The notes under the pieces are model-generated. The model saw only the letters and a list, made by a program, of their open reading frames with translations, made no database searches and had not been told where the DNA came from. Positions 14,115-24,345 of a stretch of DNA of 64,000 bases are shown here, one piece after another (positions within the stretch are counted from its first letter, which is position 1; each line of letters opens with the position of its first letter). This DNA comes from SIG440 sp045120135. GTDB taxonomy: Bacteria; Bacillota; Clostridia; Monoglobales; Monoglobaceae. Position numbers and translations under genes: made by a program. The stretch covers positions 124,001-188,000 of the forward strand of contig JBGVEN010000009.1 of the NCBI GenBank assembly GCA_045120135.1, read 5' to 3'.

Positions 14115-16271
14115 TTATAAGCCTTTCATTGTAAGGGAGATGCGCTTTTTGTTGACATCTACTTCCAACACCTTAACCTTAACAATGTCGCCAATTGATA
14201 CCACGTCCATCGGATGCTTTACAAACTTATCGCTAAGCTGTGAAATGTGAACAAGTCCGTCCTGATGAACGCCGATATCAACAAATGCACCAAAGTCGAT
14301 TACATTGCGGACTGTTCCGGTGAGAATCATTTCGGGTTTCAAATCTTCAAGGGACATTACGTCCTCGCGAAGAAGCGGCTGTTCCACCGAGTCACGGGGG
14401 TCTCTGCCGGGTTTAACTATTTCGTCAATAATATCACGGAGTGTGGGAACACCAACGCCCAAAGCTTCGGCAAGGGCTTCTATCTTCTTTACCTTTACTC
14501 TGTCGTGAATGTCCTTGAGGTTGCCCTCCTCCACGTCCTTTACGGTGTAGCCAAGGGCTTCAACCAGTTTTTCTGCAGCCTCGTAGGATTCAGGGTGAAC
14601 GGAAGTATTGTCAAACACATTCTTACCACCCGCAATTCTGAGAAAGCCTGCACATTGTTCAAACGCCTTAGGTCCTAGCTTTGAGACCTTTTTAAGCTGA
14701 GTACGGCTTGTAAATCTTCCCTCTTCCTCGCGGTATTTAACAATATTTGCCGCAATTGTCTCGCTAATTCCCGAAATATACTTAAGAAGCGGTGCAGATG
14801 CAGTATTAAGGTCAACACCAACGCTGTTTACGCAGTCTTCAACAACGCCGCCGAGGACTTCGTCAAGGCGTTTCTGGTTCATATCGTGCTGGTATTGTCC
14901 GACACCGATTGCTTTTGGTTCAATCTTAACAAGCTCTGCAAGGGGGTCCTGCACTCGTCTTGCAATGGAGATTGCGCTACGCTGGGTAACATCAAAGTCG
15001 GGGAATTCCTTTGCACCAAGCACTGATGCAGAATACACCGATGCCCCTGCCTCGTTGGTTATTATATATTTAACCGTTCTATCCTTAATTTCCTTAATAA
15101 GATTTGCTGCAAAAATTTCGGTCTCCTTTGATGCTGTTCCGTTACCTATGGAAATAAGGGTTACATTGTATTTTTCGATAAGACCTTTAATAAAGGTCTT
15201 TGCCTGCTCTCTTTGTGCATCGGAATGGGTGATGTAAATTACGCCCGTATCCAGAACTCTGCCGGTCTCGTCAACCACGCCCACCTTACAGCCTGTGCGG
15301 TAGCCGGGGTCAAGACCTATTACAATCTGACCACGGATTGGAGCTTGCATAAGCAGATTTTTGAGGTTTTCCCTGAAAATCTGCATTGCCTGCTCGTGTG
15401 CAATATCGGTAAGCTCGTTGCGGATTTCTCTCTCGATTGCCGGCTGAATGAGTCTGGAATATGCGTCAGCAACTGCCGCCTCAACCAATTCTTTACCAAC
15501 TGCATCATCCTTTGAAAGCTCAGCACGGTTAAGGTAATTCAGAATTTTTTCGTCCTCTATCTCGATTTTAACCGACAGAAACTTTTCATTTTCGCCACGA
15601 TTGATTGCAAGAACTCTGTGGGGAACAGCCTTTGAAACCGGCTCGGCATACTCGTAGTAATTGCGGTAAACCGAGTCCTCCTCGGGGTTCTGCGCCTTTG
15701 AAACAAGAAGTCCGCCCTTTTGGGTCAGTTCCCTTATCTTTTTACGATGCTCCGCATTGTCGGAAACGGTTTCCGCAATAATATCCATTGCGCCCTGAAG
15801 TGCATCCTCTGCGGTTTCAACTCCCTTTTCGGGGTCAATGAACGGCTGTGCCAAATCTTCGGGGGTGCCGTCCTTTGTCATCTGCAGATACAAAAGGTTT
15901 GCAAGGGGTTCAAGCCCCTTCTCCTTTGCAACTGTCGCACGGGTGCGGCGTTTGGGGCGGTAGGGACGGTAAATGTCCTCAAGCTCCGAAAGCTTCTGAG
16001 CATTGTCAATCTGCGCCGCAAGTTCTTCTGTCAGCTTGCCCTGTTCTTCGATAATTCGTTTAATGTCCGCTTTTCGTTCTTCCATATTACGAAGATATGT
16101 CAAGCGGTCATTGAAAACACGAAGTACCTCGTCATTAAGCTCGCCCGTCGCCTCTTTGCGGTAACGGGAAATAAAGGGAATCGTGTTACCCTCGTCGATA
16201 AGTGCGATAGTGTTGTCTACCTGCCACTGTTTAAGGTTTAGCTCCTCTACAAGCTGCTGTGCAATAGTCAT
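14115..16271 (-). CDS. Tex-family RNA-binding protein with S1 domain
   Basis: The 718-residue protein matches Tex/YdcI: N-terminal Tex region (QVDNTIALIDEGNTIPFISRYRKEATG), a YqgF-like RNase H fold (GLDPGYRTGCKVGVVD), helix-hairpin-helix segments (LNTASAPLLKYISGIS, FRSRT-like region) and a C-terminal S1 RNA-binding domain (GTVRNVIDFGAFVDIGVHQDGLVHISQ). It acts in transcription or RNA metabolism. I chose the ATG at 16271, 9 nt after GAAAGGA; the frame stays open for 19 more codons upstream but without a ribosome site. Confidence 0.93.
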   Translation of the reverse strand: MTIAQQLVEELNLKQWQVDNTIALIDEGNTIPFISRYRKEATGELNDEVLRVFNDRLTYLRNMEERKADIKRIIEEQGKLTEELAAQIDNAQKLSELEDIYRPYRPKRRTRATVAKEKGLEPLANLLYLQMTKDGTPEDLAQPFIDPEKGVETAEDALQGAMDIIAETVSDNAEHRKKIRELTQKGGLLVSKAQNPEEDSVYRNYYEYAEPVSKAVPHRVLAINRGENEKFLSVKIEIEDEKILNYLNRAELSKDDAVGKELVEAAVADAYSRLIQPAIEREIRNELTDIAHEQAMQIFRENLKNLLMQAPIRGQIVIGLDPGYRTGCKVGVVDETGRVLDTGVIYITHSDAQREQAKTFIKGLIEKYNVTLISIGNGTASKETEIFAANLIKEIKDRTVKYIITNEAGASVYSASVLGAKEFPDFDVTQRSAISIARRVQDPLAELVKIEPKAIGVGQYQHDMNQKRLDEVLGGVVEDCVNSVGVDLNTASAPLLKYISGISETIAANIVKYREEEGRFTSRTQLKKVSKLGPKAFEQCAGFLRIAGGKNVFDNTSVHPESYEAAEKLVEALGYTVKDVEEGNLKDIHDRVKVKKIEALAEALGVGVPTLRDIIDEIVKPGRDPRDSVEQPLLREDVMSLEDLKPEMILTGTVRNVIDFGAFVDIGVHQDGLVHISQLSDKFVKHPMDVVSIGDIVKVKVLEVDVNKKRISLTMKGL

Positions 16272-16343
16272 TTTGGTTTTTCCTTTCTGCATCTGTGGTT
16301 TTCTTTGTGAGTATGTAACTCCCTCCACCGCTATTGCGGTCCC

Positions 16344-16420
16344 CCTCCCTCAAAGAGGGAGGCTTAATTGGTACAGGCTCCCTCAAAGAGGGAGCTGTCA
16401 GCAAAGCTGACTGAGGGAGT
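16344..16420. repeat. Interspersed hairpin repeat (CCCTC-AAA-GAGGG type)
   Basis: Three hairpins lie in a row between polC and tex: CCTCCCTC-AAA-GAGGGAGG, GCTCCCTC-AAA-GAGGGAGC and GTCAGC-AAA-GCTGAC followed by TGAGGGAG. From memory this pattern is a very common intergenic repeat in gut Clostridia. It may also stop or process the tex-polC read-through. Confidence 0.75.
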
Positions 16421-16436
16421 TTCTACACTCCGACCC

Positions 16437-19400
16437 CTAAAAATCGAATAAAGATATCTGGCTCGTTTCGGGCAAGCCATTAAGGCAGCCGTTGTCACGA
16501 AGTGTTTCAATTACCGTTTTGGTGAGCTTTGCGCGTGTCTTAAGGTCGTCAATCGACATAAACTCGCCATCCTCGCGGGCATCAGCAATATTCTGCGCCG
16601 CCGCATTACCAACACCCTGAAAGGCGTTGATGGGGAGACGGATTTTGCCGTCTACCTTCTGGAATTTAAACGCATCGGACTGATAAATGTCCGCCGGCAA
16701 AAATTCAATGCCGCGCTGATACATCTCGTGAACAATCTCGCATATTGTGTAAACCGACTTCTCGGTTGCAGACCAGTCGTTTTGGCGTTGTTCGAGGTTT
16801 CTCATCTCGTTTAACAGGAACTCGTCGCCCTGCGCCATAATCGCCGCATCAAATAAGTCGGCACGGACGGTAAAGTACGCAATATAAAAGTCTATGGGAT
16901 AATGCACCTTAAAATACGCAACACGAAACGCCATCATTACATACGCAGCTGCGTGGGCTTTCGGGAACATATACTTAATCTTTTTACAGGAGTCAATGTA
17001 CCAGTCGGGGACATTATTCTCACGCATAGGAATTTCGTATTCCTCGGGCATACCCTCTTTTGCCGCTCTGCCCTTACGGACAAACTCCATTATCTTAAAC
17101 GCAAGACCCGGCTCTACGCCCTTATTCATCAGATAGGTCATAATATCGTCACGAACACCGATAACCTCGGAAAGTGTTGCCGTTCCCGCCTTAATAAGCT
17201 CCTGAGCGTTGCCCAGCCATACGTCTGTTCCGTGGGAGAGACCTGCAATCAGAACAAGCTCGTAGAATGTGGTCGGCAATGTGTCGAGCAGCATCTGTCT
17301 TGTGAACGAAGTTCCAAACTCGGGGATACCGAATGTTCCCACCTTGGAACGAATCTGTTCGGGAGTTACCCCGATTGTCTCGGTGCTGGAGAAAATCCGC
17401 ATTGTGTCGGGGTCATCAAGAGGTATCTTGGTTGCATCAAGACCTGTAAGTGTTTCAAGCATACGGATTGTTGACGGGTCATCGTGGCCGAGTATATCAA
17501 GCTTCAACAAATTATCGTGGATTGAATGGAAGTCGAAATGAGTTGTTATAACACCCGATTCCTTTTTCTCTGCCGGATGCTGAACGGGACAGAACTCGTG
17601 AATATCCATAGTCTTGGGACATACAATAATTCCACCGGGGTGCTGACCGGTAGTATTTTTAATGTCAACCAATCCCTTTGAAACACGCTTCAGCTCCGCC
17701 TGAGTGGGGACAACGCCTTTCTTTTCATAGTACTTTTTGCCGTAAAAACCTATTGCTGTCTTGTCGGCAATTGTGCCGATTGTTCCTGCCTTAAACACAA
17801 AGGCATCACCAAACAGCTCGCCGACATATTTGTGTGCGGTTGCCTGATACTCGCCCGAAAAGTTAAGGTCAATATCGGGGACTTTATCACCCTTGAAGCC
17901 AAGGAATGTCTCGAACGGAATATTAAAGCCGTCCTTATGCATCTTTTCACCGCATTTGGGACAGATTTTGTCGGGCATATCTATACCAATGTTGTATTCA
18001 CCCTTTGTAAAGAACTCCGACTCCTTACAGTTGCGGCAGATATAGTGCGGTGCAAGAGCATTAACCTCGGTAATCCCTGCAAGGTACGCCGCAAAGGACG
18101 AGCCGACAGAGCCTCGTGAGCCAACGAGGTAGCCCGCCTCGTTGGATTTTTTAACCAGCTTGTGAGCAATCATATACATAACCGCATAGCCGTATCTCAA
18201 AATACAGCCAAGCTCTCTGTCCATACGTTCCTGAACAATTTCGGGCAGAACCTCGCCGTATTCCCGGTGAGCCTTTGCGTGGCACATATCAAGGAGGTCC
18301 TGTTCGCAGTTCTCGATTGACGGGTTGTAAGTGCCGCCCTTTAGCGGTTCAATATCCTCAATCATATCTGCAATAAGGTTGGTGTTGGTAACAACCACTT
18401 CATACGCCTTTTCCTTGCCAAGATAACTGAATTCCTCAAGCATCTCGTCGGTTGTTCTGAAGTATAGCGGTGCCTGCATATCCGCATCGCCGTAGCCCTG
18501 AGCACCCTGAAGAATTCTGCGGTAAAGCTCGTCCGACGGGTCCATAAAATGGACATCACAGGTCGCAACAACGGGTTTCCCTAGCTTCTCTCCCAGCTCG
18601 CAGATTTTACGGTTGAAGTCCTTGAGTGTTTCACGGCTCTCAACATCGCCGTTTCGGACCATAAACTCATTATTGCCAAGCGGTTGAATTTCAAGATAGT
18701 CATAAAACGCCGCAATCTTTTCAATTTCCTCTTGGGGTCTGCCCTCACGGATTGCGATGTATAGCTCACCCGCCTCGCAGGCACTTCCGATTATAAGACC
18801 CTCACGAAGCCGTGCCAGCACACTCTTATACATTCTGGGGCGTTTGTAGAAGTAGTCAAGATTAGACTTGGAAATGAGCTTATACATATTTTTAAGACCC
18901 TGCTCGTTCTTTGCAAGCAGAATAATATGGTTATAGGGACTTTTAAGGAAGTCCTCGTTTTTGTCGATAGTCCAGCTTTCGTCAAAGGTGGTTTCCTTTT
19001 CTTCCTTTAATTTAAGCAGCTTTATAAGTGCCTCGGCGGTTGCGGTTGCATCGTCTTGGGCACGGTGGTGGTTTTCAAGAGAAACACCCAGTCTCTGGCA
19101 CATCAGGTCAAGCCTATGCGACTTTTCGTCGGGAAACATCTCCTTTGAAAGGTCGATTGTATCCATAATCGGAAAATCGTCAAAGCTGAGGGGGGCTTGT
19201 CCCTCTTGTAATTTCTCGTTATAGCGTTTTACTTCAGCCTTAATAAAGCCCACATCAAACTTTGCGTTGTGTGCTACAATGAAGTTTTTTACGCTGTTGC
19301 GTGTTCCGCAAAAGTCAATAAATTCGGGTAAAACCTCATCAATTGTCGGGGCATCCTTTACCATATCGTCGGAAATTCCCGTAAGCTCGGTAATCTGCGG

Positions 19401-20795
19401 CGGAATGGGTCTTTGTGGGTTTACCAGACGTGAAAATGTGTTTACAATCTCGCCGTTCATAATTTTCACGCCGCCAATTTCGGTTATGGTCTCGGTCTCG
19501 GGTGAAAGTCCCGTGGTTTCTATATCAAATACTATGTAAATATCGTCCTTATAGCTTTTGGGAACGGTATCCACACCTACGGGCAAATCATTTACATAAT
19601 ACCCCTCTGTTCCGTAAAGAATCTTAAAGTCCTGACCGCCCTTGCGGATTTTTTTGAGTCTTCCAAAGCTTTCGGGGAACGCCTGTGCCACACCATGGTC
19701 GGTAATCGCTATCGCCTTGTGTCCCCACTTTGCCGCACGGTTAATGAGGTCTGATGCTGAGGTGATTGCATCCTTTGCACTCATTTTGGTGTGAAGATGC
19801 AGTTCAACACGCTTTTCCTCCGCCATATCCATACGTATACCCGGTTTTTCGTGAATTTCCACCGAGTACACCTTCATTTTCTCGCATCTGGCACGCTCTA
19901 CATAGTCATAATTTCCGCGCACCGAAAGAATGTTCCCTGCCTTGATTGCCGGAACAACATTGCGCACCTTTTTCGCATCGCCGAATATTTCACAGCTTAT
20001 CGCCCAGGTATCGTCGCCTATATCAAAATTAACAGCAATATATGCAAGCTTGCCGTCCTTGTTGATTTCACGGGTTTCCACATCCAGCACCTCGCCACGG
20101 ATGGTTGTCATTCCCATTCCTGCACGAAGTTCAATGATTTTTATGGGGTCATCATCAATCGGCTTACCGTAAACCGTTCCCGAAGTGGGAATTTCAACAA
20201 CCTCGCCTGCAACCTCTTCCTTGGGAATTTCCCGTTTGATGGGGGTCGAAGCCTTTTTCTCGACCTCTTCCTCTATTTCCTTTTTCTCGATTTTGTAGGT
20301 CTCAAGGTCAAATTCCTCAACACCAATTTCAACCTTTATCGGTCTGTCCAACTCAAAGCTGATTATATCCTCAATAGCTTTGGCACAACCATTATTTTTT
20401 AGAATCGCCTTACCGCTTTTTACGTTTTGTATTTTAAGGACGTCCCCATCAAGTTCTGCATAGCTTGCCATAAGAAACGCCTTGCAAATTCCCTTTTGTG
20501 TGAAAAGGGTGTAGAGCAGATTTCTGTAGTATTTATCGCTGAATTCAAAGTCGGTGTGACCCTCCCACACATACTTTATGCGGATGTCCACCTTTTCAAG
20601 GTCATAAATTCTCTTTACATTTTCCGAAAACTCAAAAAGCTCTGCTGAATCCACCAGAGCCTCTGCCTTTAAATCAACCCGAACAGACTTATTTTTGACA
20701 TCGACAAAAAAGTCCATAACCTCTGCGGCTTCAAGCTGCCTTGCAAAGGGGTCAAGAACTGTCACCTTGTCGAAAACATCAAGTATTCCTGCCAA
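16437..20795 (-). CDS. polC: DNA polymerase III alpha subunit, PolC type
   Basis: The 1452-residue replicative polymerase is the Gram-positive PolC form. In order it shows an N-terminal domain and OB fold (about 220-330), the PHP domain start VELHLHTKMSAKD, a DEDDh 3'-5' exonuclease inserted in the PHP region (YIVFDIETTGLSPETETITEIGG, near residue 420), the rest of PHP (ATCDVHFMDP), the polymerase core (GSRGSVGSSFAAYL, VPDIDLNFSGEYQ) and a zinc-binding loop (CRNCKESEF...CPKCGEKM). The start is a TTG at 20795; its ribosome site AAAGGA is inside the last codons of ispG, so the two are translationally coupled. Length and domain order are normal. Confidence 0.97.
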   Translation of the reverse strand: MAGILDVFDKVTVLDPFARQLEAAEVMDFFVDVKNKSVRVDLKAEALVDSAELFEFSENVKRIYDLEKVDIRIKYVWEGHTDFEFSDKYYRNLLYTLFTQKGICKAFLMASYAELDGDVLKIQNVKSGKAILKNNGCAKAIEDIISFELDRPIKVEIGVEEFDLETYKIEKKEIEEEVEKKASTPIKREIPKEEVAGEVVEIPTSGTVYGKPIDDDPIKIIELRAGMGMTTIRGEVLDVETREINKDGKLAYIAVNFDIGDDTWAISCEIFGDAKKVRNVVPAIKAGNILSVRGNYDYVERARCEKMKVYSVEIHEKPGIRMDMAEEKRVELHLHTKMSAKDAITSASDLINRAAKWGHKAIAITDHGVAQAFPESFGRLKKIRKGGQDFKILYGTEGYYVNDLPVGVDTVPKSYKDDIYIVFDIETTGLSPETETITEIGGVKIMNGEIVNTFSRLVNPQRPIPPQITELTGISDDMVKDAPTIDEVLPEFIDFCGTRNSVKNFIVAHNAKFDVGFIKAEVKRYNEKLQEGQAPLSFDDFPIMDTIDLSKEMFPDEKSHRLDLMCQRLGVSLENHHRAQDDATATAEALIKLLKLKEEKETTFDESWTIDKNEDFLKSPYNHIILLAKNEQGLKNMYKLISKSNLDYFYKRPRMYKSVLARLREGLIIGSACEAGELYIAIREGRPQEEIEKIAAFYDYLEIQPLGNNEFMVRNGDVESRETLKDFNRKICELGEKLGKPVVATCDVHFMDPSDELYRRILQGAQGYGDADMQAPLYFRTTDEMLEEFSYLGKEKAYEVVVTNTNLIADMIEDIEPLKGGTYNPSIENCEQDLLDMCHAKAHREYGEVLPEIVQERMDRELGCILRYGYAVMYMIAHKLVKKSNEAGYLVGSRGSVGSSFAAYLAGITEVNALAPHYICRNCKESEFFTKGEYNIGIDMPDKICPKCGEKMHKDGFNIPFETFLGFKGDKVPDIDLNFSGEYQATAHKYVGELFGDAFVFKAGTIGTIADKTAIGFYGKKYYEKKGVVPTQAELKRVSKGLVDIKNTTGQHPGGIIVCPKTMDIHEFCPVQHPAEKKESGVITTHFDFHSIHDNLLKLDILGHDDPSTIRMLETLTGLDATKIPLDDPDTMRIFSSTETIGVTPEQIRSKVGTFGIPEFGTSFTRQMLLDTLPTTFYELVLIAGLSHGTDVWLGNAQELIKAGTATLSEVIGVRDDIMTYLMNKGVEPGLAFKIMEFVRKGRAAKEGMPEEYEIPMRENNVPDWYIDSCKKIKYMFPKAHAAAYVMMAFRVAYFKVHYPIDFYIAYFTVRADLFDAAIMAQGDEFLLNEMRNLEQRQNDWSATEKSVYTICEIVHEMYQRGIEFLPADIYQSDAFKFQKVDGKIRLPINAFQGVGNAAAQNIADAREDGEFMSIDDLKTRAKLTKTVIETLRDNGCLNGLPETSQISLFDF

Positions 20796-20801
20796 AAAAA
20801 T

Positions 20802-21851
20802 CTATCCTTTCATTTTTTCTATTTCACTCATCAGGGTTTCAATAACCCTGTCTTCGGGGATTTTCCCCACAATTTCGCCCTTTTTGAATAGCAGTGCTTC
20901 GCCCACTCCTCCGGCAATTCCTATATCTGCATCACGAGCCTCGCCAGGTCCATTCACCGCACAGCCCATAACTGCTACCTTCAGCTTGCCGGGAACATTC
21001 TCCAGACGCTCAGAAATTTCCTTTGCAATGGGTATAAGATTAATTCTGCATCTCGCACAGGTCGGGCACGAAACAACCTCAATCCCCTGCTCCATAAGTC
21101 CAAGGGATTTAAGTATAAGTTTTGCGGTATCAACCTCGTGAACAGGGTCGTCGGTAAGTGATACACGGATTGTATCCCCTATGCCGTCGGCAAGGAGCGA
21201 GCCGATGCCGATTGCAGATTTAATAACGCCGCTTTTATATGTTCCTGCCTCGGTTACTCCTAGGTGGAGAGGATAACTGAATTTTTCTGATGCAAGGCGG
21301 TATGCTTCAATGGTCTTTTTAACATCTGAAGCCTTGATTGAAACAACTGTATCATAAAACCCGAATTTTTCAAGAATTTTTATATGCTCCTCGGCACTTT
21401 CCACCATTGCCTCGGGTGTTGCAGAGCCATATTTTTCAAGCAGTTTTTTATCGAGCGAACCGCCGTTTACCCCTATTCTAATGGGAATGTTTCTTCTCTT
21501 TGCTTCCTCTGCAACTATGCGTGCCTTTTGCTCGTCACCGATATTTCCGGGGTTAATGCGAATTTTATCAACGCCACGCTCCATTGCGGTTATAGCAAGG
21601 CGGTAGTCAAAGTGAATATCTGCAACAAGGGGAATATTTATATTGTTTTTTATCTCATAAATTGCCTCTGCCGCCGCCATATCGGGAACAGCAACGCGCA
21701 CAATATCACACCCGTGCGCCTGAAGCTCACGGATTTGTTCGATGGTCTTTTTTGCATCAGAGGTCGGCGCGGTTGTCATCGACTGAACGGCAATCCTCTC
21801 CCCTCCGCCTATATAAACATTTCCTATTTTAACCCGTCTTGAATTGTTCAC
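20802..21851 (-). CDS. ispG: 4-hydroxy-3-methylbut-2-enyl diphosphate synthase (GcpE)
   Basis: The 349-residue enzyme reduces MEcPP to HMBPP in the MEP isoprenoid pathway. The TIM barrel starts VKIGNVYIGGGERIAVQSMTT, and the C-terminal iron-sulfur domain carries SCPTCARCR and GCAVNGPGEA, giving the three cysteines plus Glu for the 4Fe-4S cluster. The GTG start at 21851 lies 9 nt after AAAGGAG. In many Clostridia ispG precedes polC as here, but dxr and rseP, its usual partners, are missing upstream, with rpiB in their place. Confidence 0.95.
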   Translation of the reverse strand: MNNSRRVKIGNVYIGGGERIAVQSMTTAPTSDAKKTIEQIRELQAHGCDIVRVAVPDMAAAEAIYEIKNNINIPLVADIHFDYRLAITAMERGVDKIRINPGNIGDEQKARIVAEEAKRRNIPIRIGVNGGSLDKKLLEKYGSATPEAMVESAEEHIKILEKFGFYDTVVSIKASDVKKTIEAYRLASEKFSYPLHLGVTEAGTYKSGVIKSAIGIGSLLADGIGDTIRVSLTDDPVHEVDTAKLILKSLGLMEQGIEVVSCPTCARCRINLIPIAKEISERLENVPGKLKVAVMGCAVNGPGEARDADIGIAGGVGEALLFKKGEIVGKIPEDRVIETLMSEIEKMKG

Positions 21852-21886
21852 CTATGTGGTCTCCTTTCACAAGTGAGCCTCTTTTT

Positions 21887-22327
21887 TTACTCCGCTTTTT
21901 CAAGTGCCATTATTTTTTCTACTCTGTTCGCATGTCTTCCGCCAAGATGCTCCGCATCAAGGTAAGACTTTACAATTTCAACCGCCAAATCACAACCTGT
22001 AATTCTTTCACCAAGGCAAATAATGTGTGCGTTGTTGTGTTCCTTTGCCATTCTTGCGCTGTATGTATCTGTAACGTGTGCCGCACGGATGCCGTCTACC
22101 TTATTTGCCGCAATGCTCATACCTATTCCTGTTCCGCAAACGAGAATTCCGTTTTCACATTCTCCTGAGATTATAGAATCTGCAACTTCCTTTGCAATAT
22201 CGGGGTAATCAACCGATGTAGTACCGAATGTACCGAAGTCCTTTACCTCTATTCCTCTTTCTGCGAGGTAGTTTTTTATTATTTCCTTAAGTTTTACGCC
22301 GCCGTGGTCTGCTCCTATTGCCAACAT
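21887..22327 (-). CDS. rpiB: Ribose-5-phosphate isomerase B
   Basis: The 146-residue protein interconverts ribulose 5-phosphate and ribose 5-phosphate. It starts MLAIGADHGGVKLKE and contains VDYPDIA, the catalytic-Cys block ENGILVCGTGIGMSIAANKVDGIRAA and a C-terminal HANRVEKI. It opens an rpiB-ispG-polC minus-strand unit behind its own promoter. Confidence 0.94.
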   Translation of the reverse strand: MLAIGADHGGVKLKEIIKNYLAERGIEVKDFGTFGTTSVDYPDIAKEVADSIISGECENGILVCGTGIGMSIAANKVDGIRAAHVTDTYSARMAKEHNNAHIICLGERITGCDLAVEIVKSYLDAEHLGGRHANRVEKIMALEKAE

Positions 22328-22367
22328 AATATAAAAATCTCCTTTTTAATATAAATTTCTATTTAAT

Positions 22368-22396
22368 ATATTATCAAATTTCATATAAAATATCAA
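22368..22396 (-). promoter_or_regulatory. Promoter of rpiB-ispG-polC
   Basis: On the minus strand, TTGATA (22396-22391), a 17-nt spacer and TAATAT (22373-22368). Confidence 0.65.
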
Positions 22397-22414
22397 TCAC
22401 TTTACATAAAAATA

Positions 22415-22443
22415 TTGAAATAAAATTAATTTAGTTGTATAAT
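22415..22443 (+). promoter_or_regulatory. Promoter of the phosphoglucomutase gene
   Basis: TTGAAA (22415-22420), a 17-nt spacer and TATAAT (22438-22443). It is divergent from the rpiB promoter, with the two -35 boxes about 18 bp apart. Confidence 0.75.
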
Positions 22444-22483
22444 AATGTTAATAATAAATCCTTTTGGGAAGGACAGTGATTTT

Positions 22484-24205
22484 ATGTCATATATGGAAGA
22501 ATATAAGCTTTGGCTTGACAAGGTGTCAGAATCTGATAAAGCCGATCTTGAAGCAATTAAGAATGACGAAAAAGAAATCAAGGAAAGATTTTATAAATCT
22601 CTGGAATTTGGAACAGCTGGTCTCCGCGGTGTTATCGGCATCGGTCTCAACCGTATGAATTCATATGTGGTTGCCCGTGCAACCCAGGGTCTCGCAAATC
22701 AGCTTAAAACAACCAACCCCGAAAAGAAAGACCTTAAGGTAACAATTGCCTATGACAGCCGCCATAAATCCGACGAGTTTGCAAAAACAGCAGCATCAGT
22801 TCTTGCGGCAAACGGCATAAAAGCTTTTATTTTTGAAGAGCTTAAACCCGTACCGGAACTTTCGTTTTCGGTAAGATACAAAAACGCAGACGCCGGAATT
22901 GCAGTTACCGCAAGCCACAACCCCGCAAAATACAACGGCTACAAGGTTTACGGCAGCGACGGTGCACAGCTTAATCCTGACCTTGCGGCAATTGTTCTTG
23001 AGGAAATTGAAAAGACTGATATGTTCGGTGGAGCAAAAATTATGGACTTTGACGAGGGAGTAAAGTCCGGTCTTATAGAGATTATGGGAGACGCTGTTGA
23101 AGAAGCTTTTTTAGACGAGGTTGAAAAGCAGTGTATTAACCCAGACCTTGTCCGTGAAAAGGGCAGAGATATGAAGTTTGTCTACACTCCTTTCCACGGC
23201 TCAGGTAACAAGCCTGTTCGCAAAATACTTAAAAGACTCGGCTTTGAAAATGTTCTTGTGGTAAAGGAACAGGAACTTCCCGATGGCGATTTTCCCACAG
23301 TTGAAGCTCCCAACCCCGAATATAAAGAGGGTTTCAAACTTGCAATCAAGCTTGCAAAAGAAAACGGCGCAGATTTGATAATCGGTACAGACCCCGATGC
23401 AGACCGTTGCGGTATTTTAATCCGTGACAAGTCCGGCGAATATATTAACCTTACCGGCAACCAGACGGGGCTTCTCCTCACCGAATATATTTTAAGTATG
23501 AAGAAAGAATTGGGGACTCTCCCCAAGGACGGCTTTGTGGTTAAAACAATTGTTACCACAAACATTATCAAAGAAATTGCGGCATTTTATAATGTTGAAA
23601 TGAAGGAAGTTCTTACCGGCTTTAAGTTTATTGGCGAAAAAATTAAAGAAGCCGAAGAAACAGGCGTTGGAACATACCTCTTCGGTTTTGAAGAAAGCTA
23701 TGGTTACCTTGCCGGAACCTATGCCCGTGACAAGGACGCAGTTGTTGCAAGTATGCTGATTGCCGAAATGGCAGTTTACTACCGTGACAAGGGTCTCAGC
23801 CTTTATGACCAGCTGCAGAATATTTATAAAAAATACGGTTACTATAATGAATTTGTTGAATCTTACACCTTTGAGGGAATTGAGGGTACAGAAAAGATTA
23901 AGTCTATTATGGCAAATGTACGCAACAATCCGCCAAAGGTATTCGGCGGCAAAAAGGTACTTGCCATCCGTGACTATAAATCTTCTATAAGAAAGGATAT
24001 TTTAAGCGGTGCTGAGGAAGAAATTCTTCTCCCCAAATCCGATGTAATTTATCTTGAGCTTGAAGATAATAATAACTTTATTGTTCGCCCGTCGGGAACG
24101 GAACCAAAAATCAAGCTCTACTGTCTTCTTTGCGGAAAAACTCCTGAAGATTCAAAAGCAATCGAAGATGCTGTTAAATCAGATATTGAAAATATAATTA
24201 AATAA
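22484..24205 (+). CDS. Phosphoglucomutase / phosphomannomutase (alpha-D-phosphohexomutase)
   Basis: The 573-residue enzyme interconverts hexose 1- and 6-phosphates. It shows the substrate entry GTAGLRGVIGIG, the phosphoserine loop AVTASHNPAKYNGYK, the metal-binding loop GTDPDADRCGI, the sugar loop GFEESYG and the phosphate-binding loop VRPSGTEPKIKLY. I chose the ATG at 22484, 10 nt after GGAAGGA; the frame is open 13 codons further. It can feed glucose 1-phosphate or mannose 1-phosphate to the polysaccharide genes downstream in the window. A terminator follows at 24302. Confidence 0.93.
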   Translation: MSYMEEYKLWLDKVSESDKADLEAIKNDEKEIKERFYKSLEFGTAGLRGVIGIGLNRMNSYVVARATQGLANQLKTTNPEKKDLKVTIAYDSRHKSDEFAKTAASVLAANGIKAFIFEELKPVPELSFSVRYKNADAGIAVTASHNPAKYNGYKVYGSDGAQLNPDLAAIVLEEIEKTDMFGGAKIMDFDEGVKSGLIEIMGDAVEEAFLDEVEKQCINPDLVREKGRDMKFVYTPFHGSGNKPVRKILKRLGFENVLVVKEQELPDGDFPTVEAPNPEYKEGFKLAIKLAKENGADLIIGTDPDADRCGILIRDKSGEYINLTGNQTGLLLTEYILSMKKELGTLPKDGFVVKTIVTTNIIKEIAAFYNVEMKEVLTGFKFIGEKIKEAEETGVGTYLFGFEESYGYLAGTYARDKDAVVASMLIAEMAVYYRDKGLSLYDQLQNIYKKYGYYNEFVESYTFEGIEGTEKIKSIMANVRNNPPKVFGGKKVLAIRDYKSSIRKDILSGAEEEILLPKSDVIYLELEDNNNFIVRPSGTEPKIKLYCLLCGKTPEDSKAIEDAVKSDIENIIK

Positions 24206-24301
24206 AAGGGAATGTTAAAATATTCCAGACCACAAAAAGACGGGAAAATTAAATAACATTCTTTGCTAATTAACAATAAAAAACTATTATAAATATAGAA
24301 A

Positions 24302-24325
24302 AAATCGCATATAAATGCGATTTTT
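24302..24325 (+). terminator. Intrinsic terminator of the phosphoglucomutase gene
   Basis: A 9-bp stem AAATCGCAT-ATAA-ATGCGATTT is followed by TTT. The stretch from the stop codon to here is AT-rich and holds no gene. Confidence 0.7.
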
Positions 24326-24345
24326 TCTGATTTTATAGTCTTTTT

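Noticed and set aside
15720..16241. 173-codon open frame on the plus strand opposite tex
   Set aside because: It is a shadow of tex with no family match and no promoter or ribosome site.
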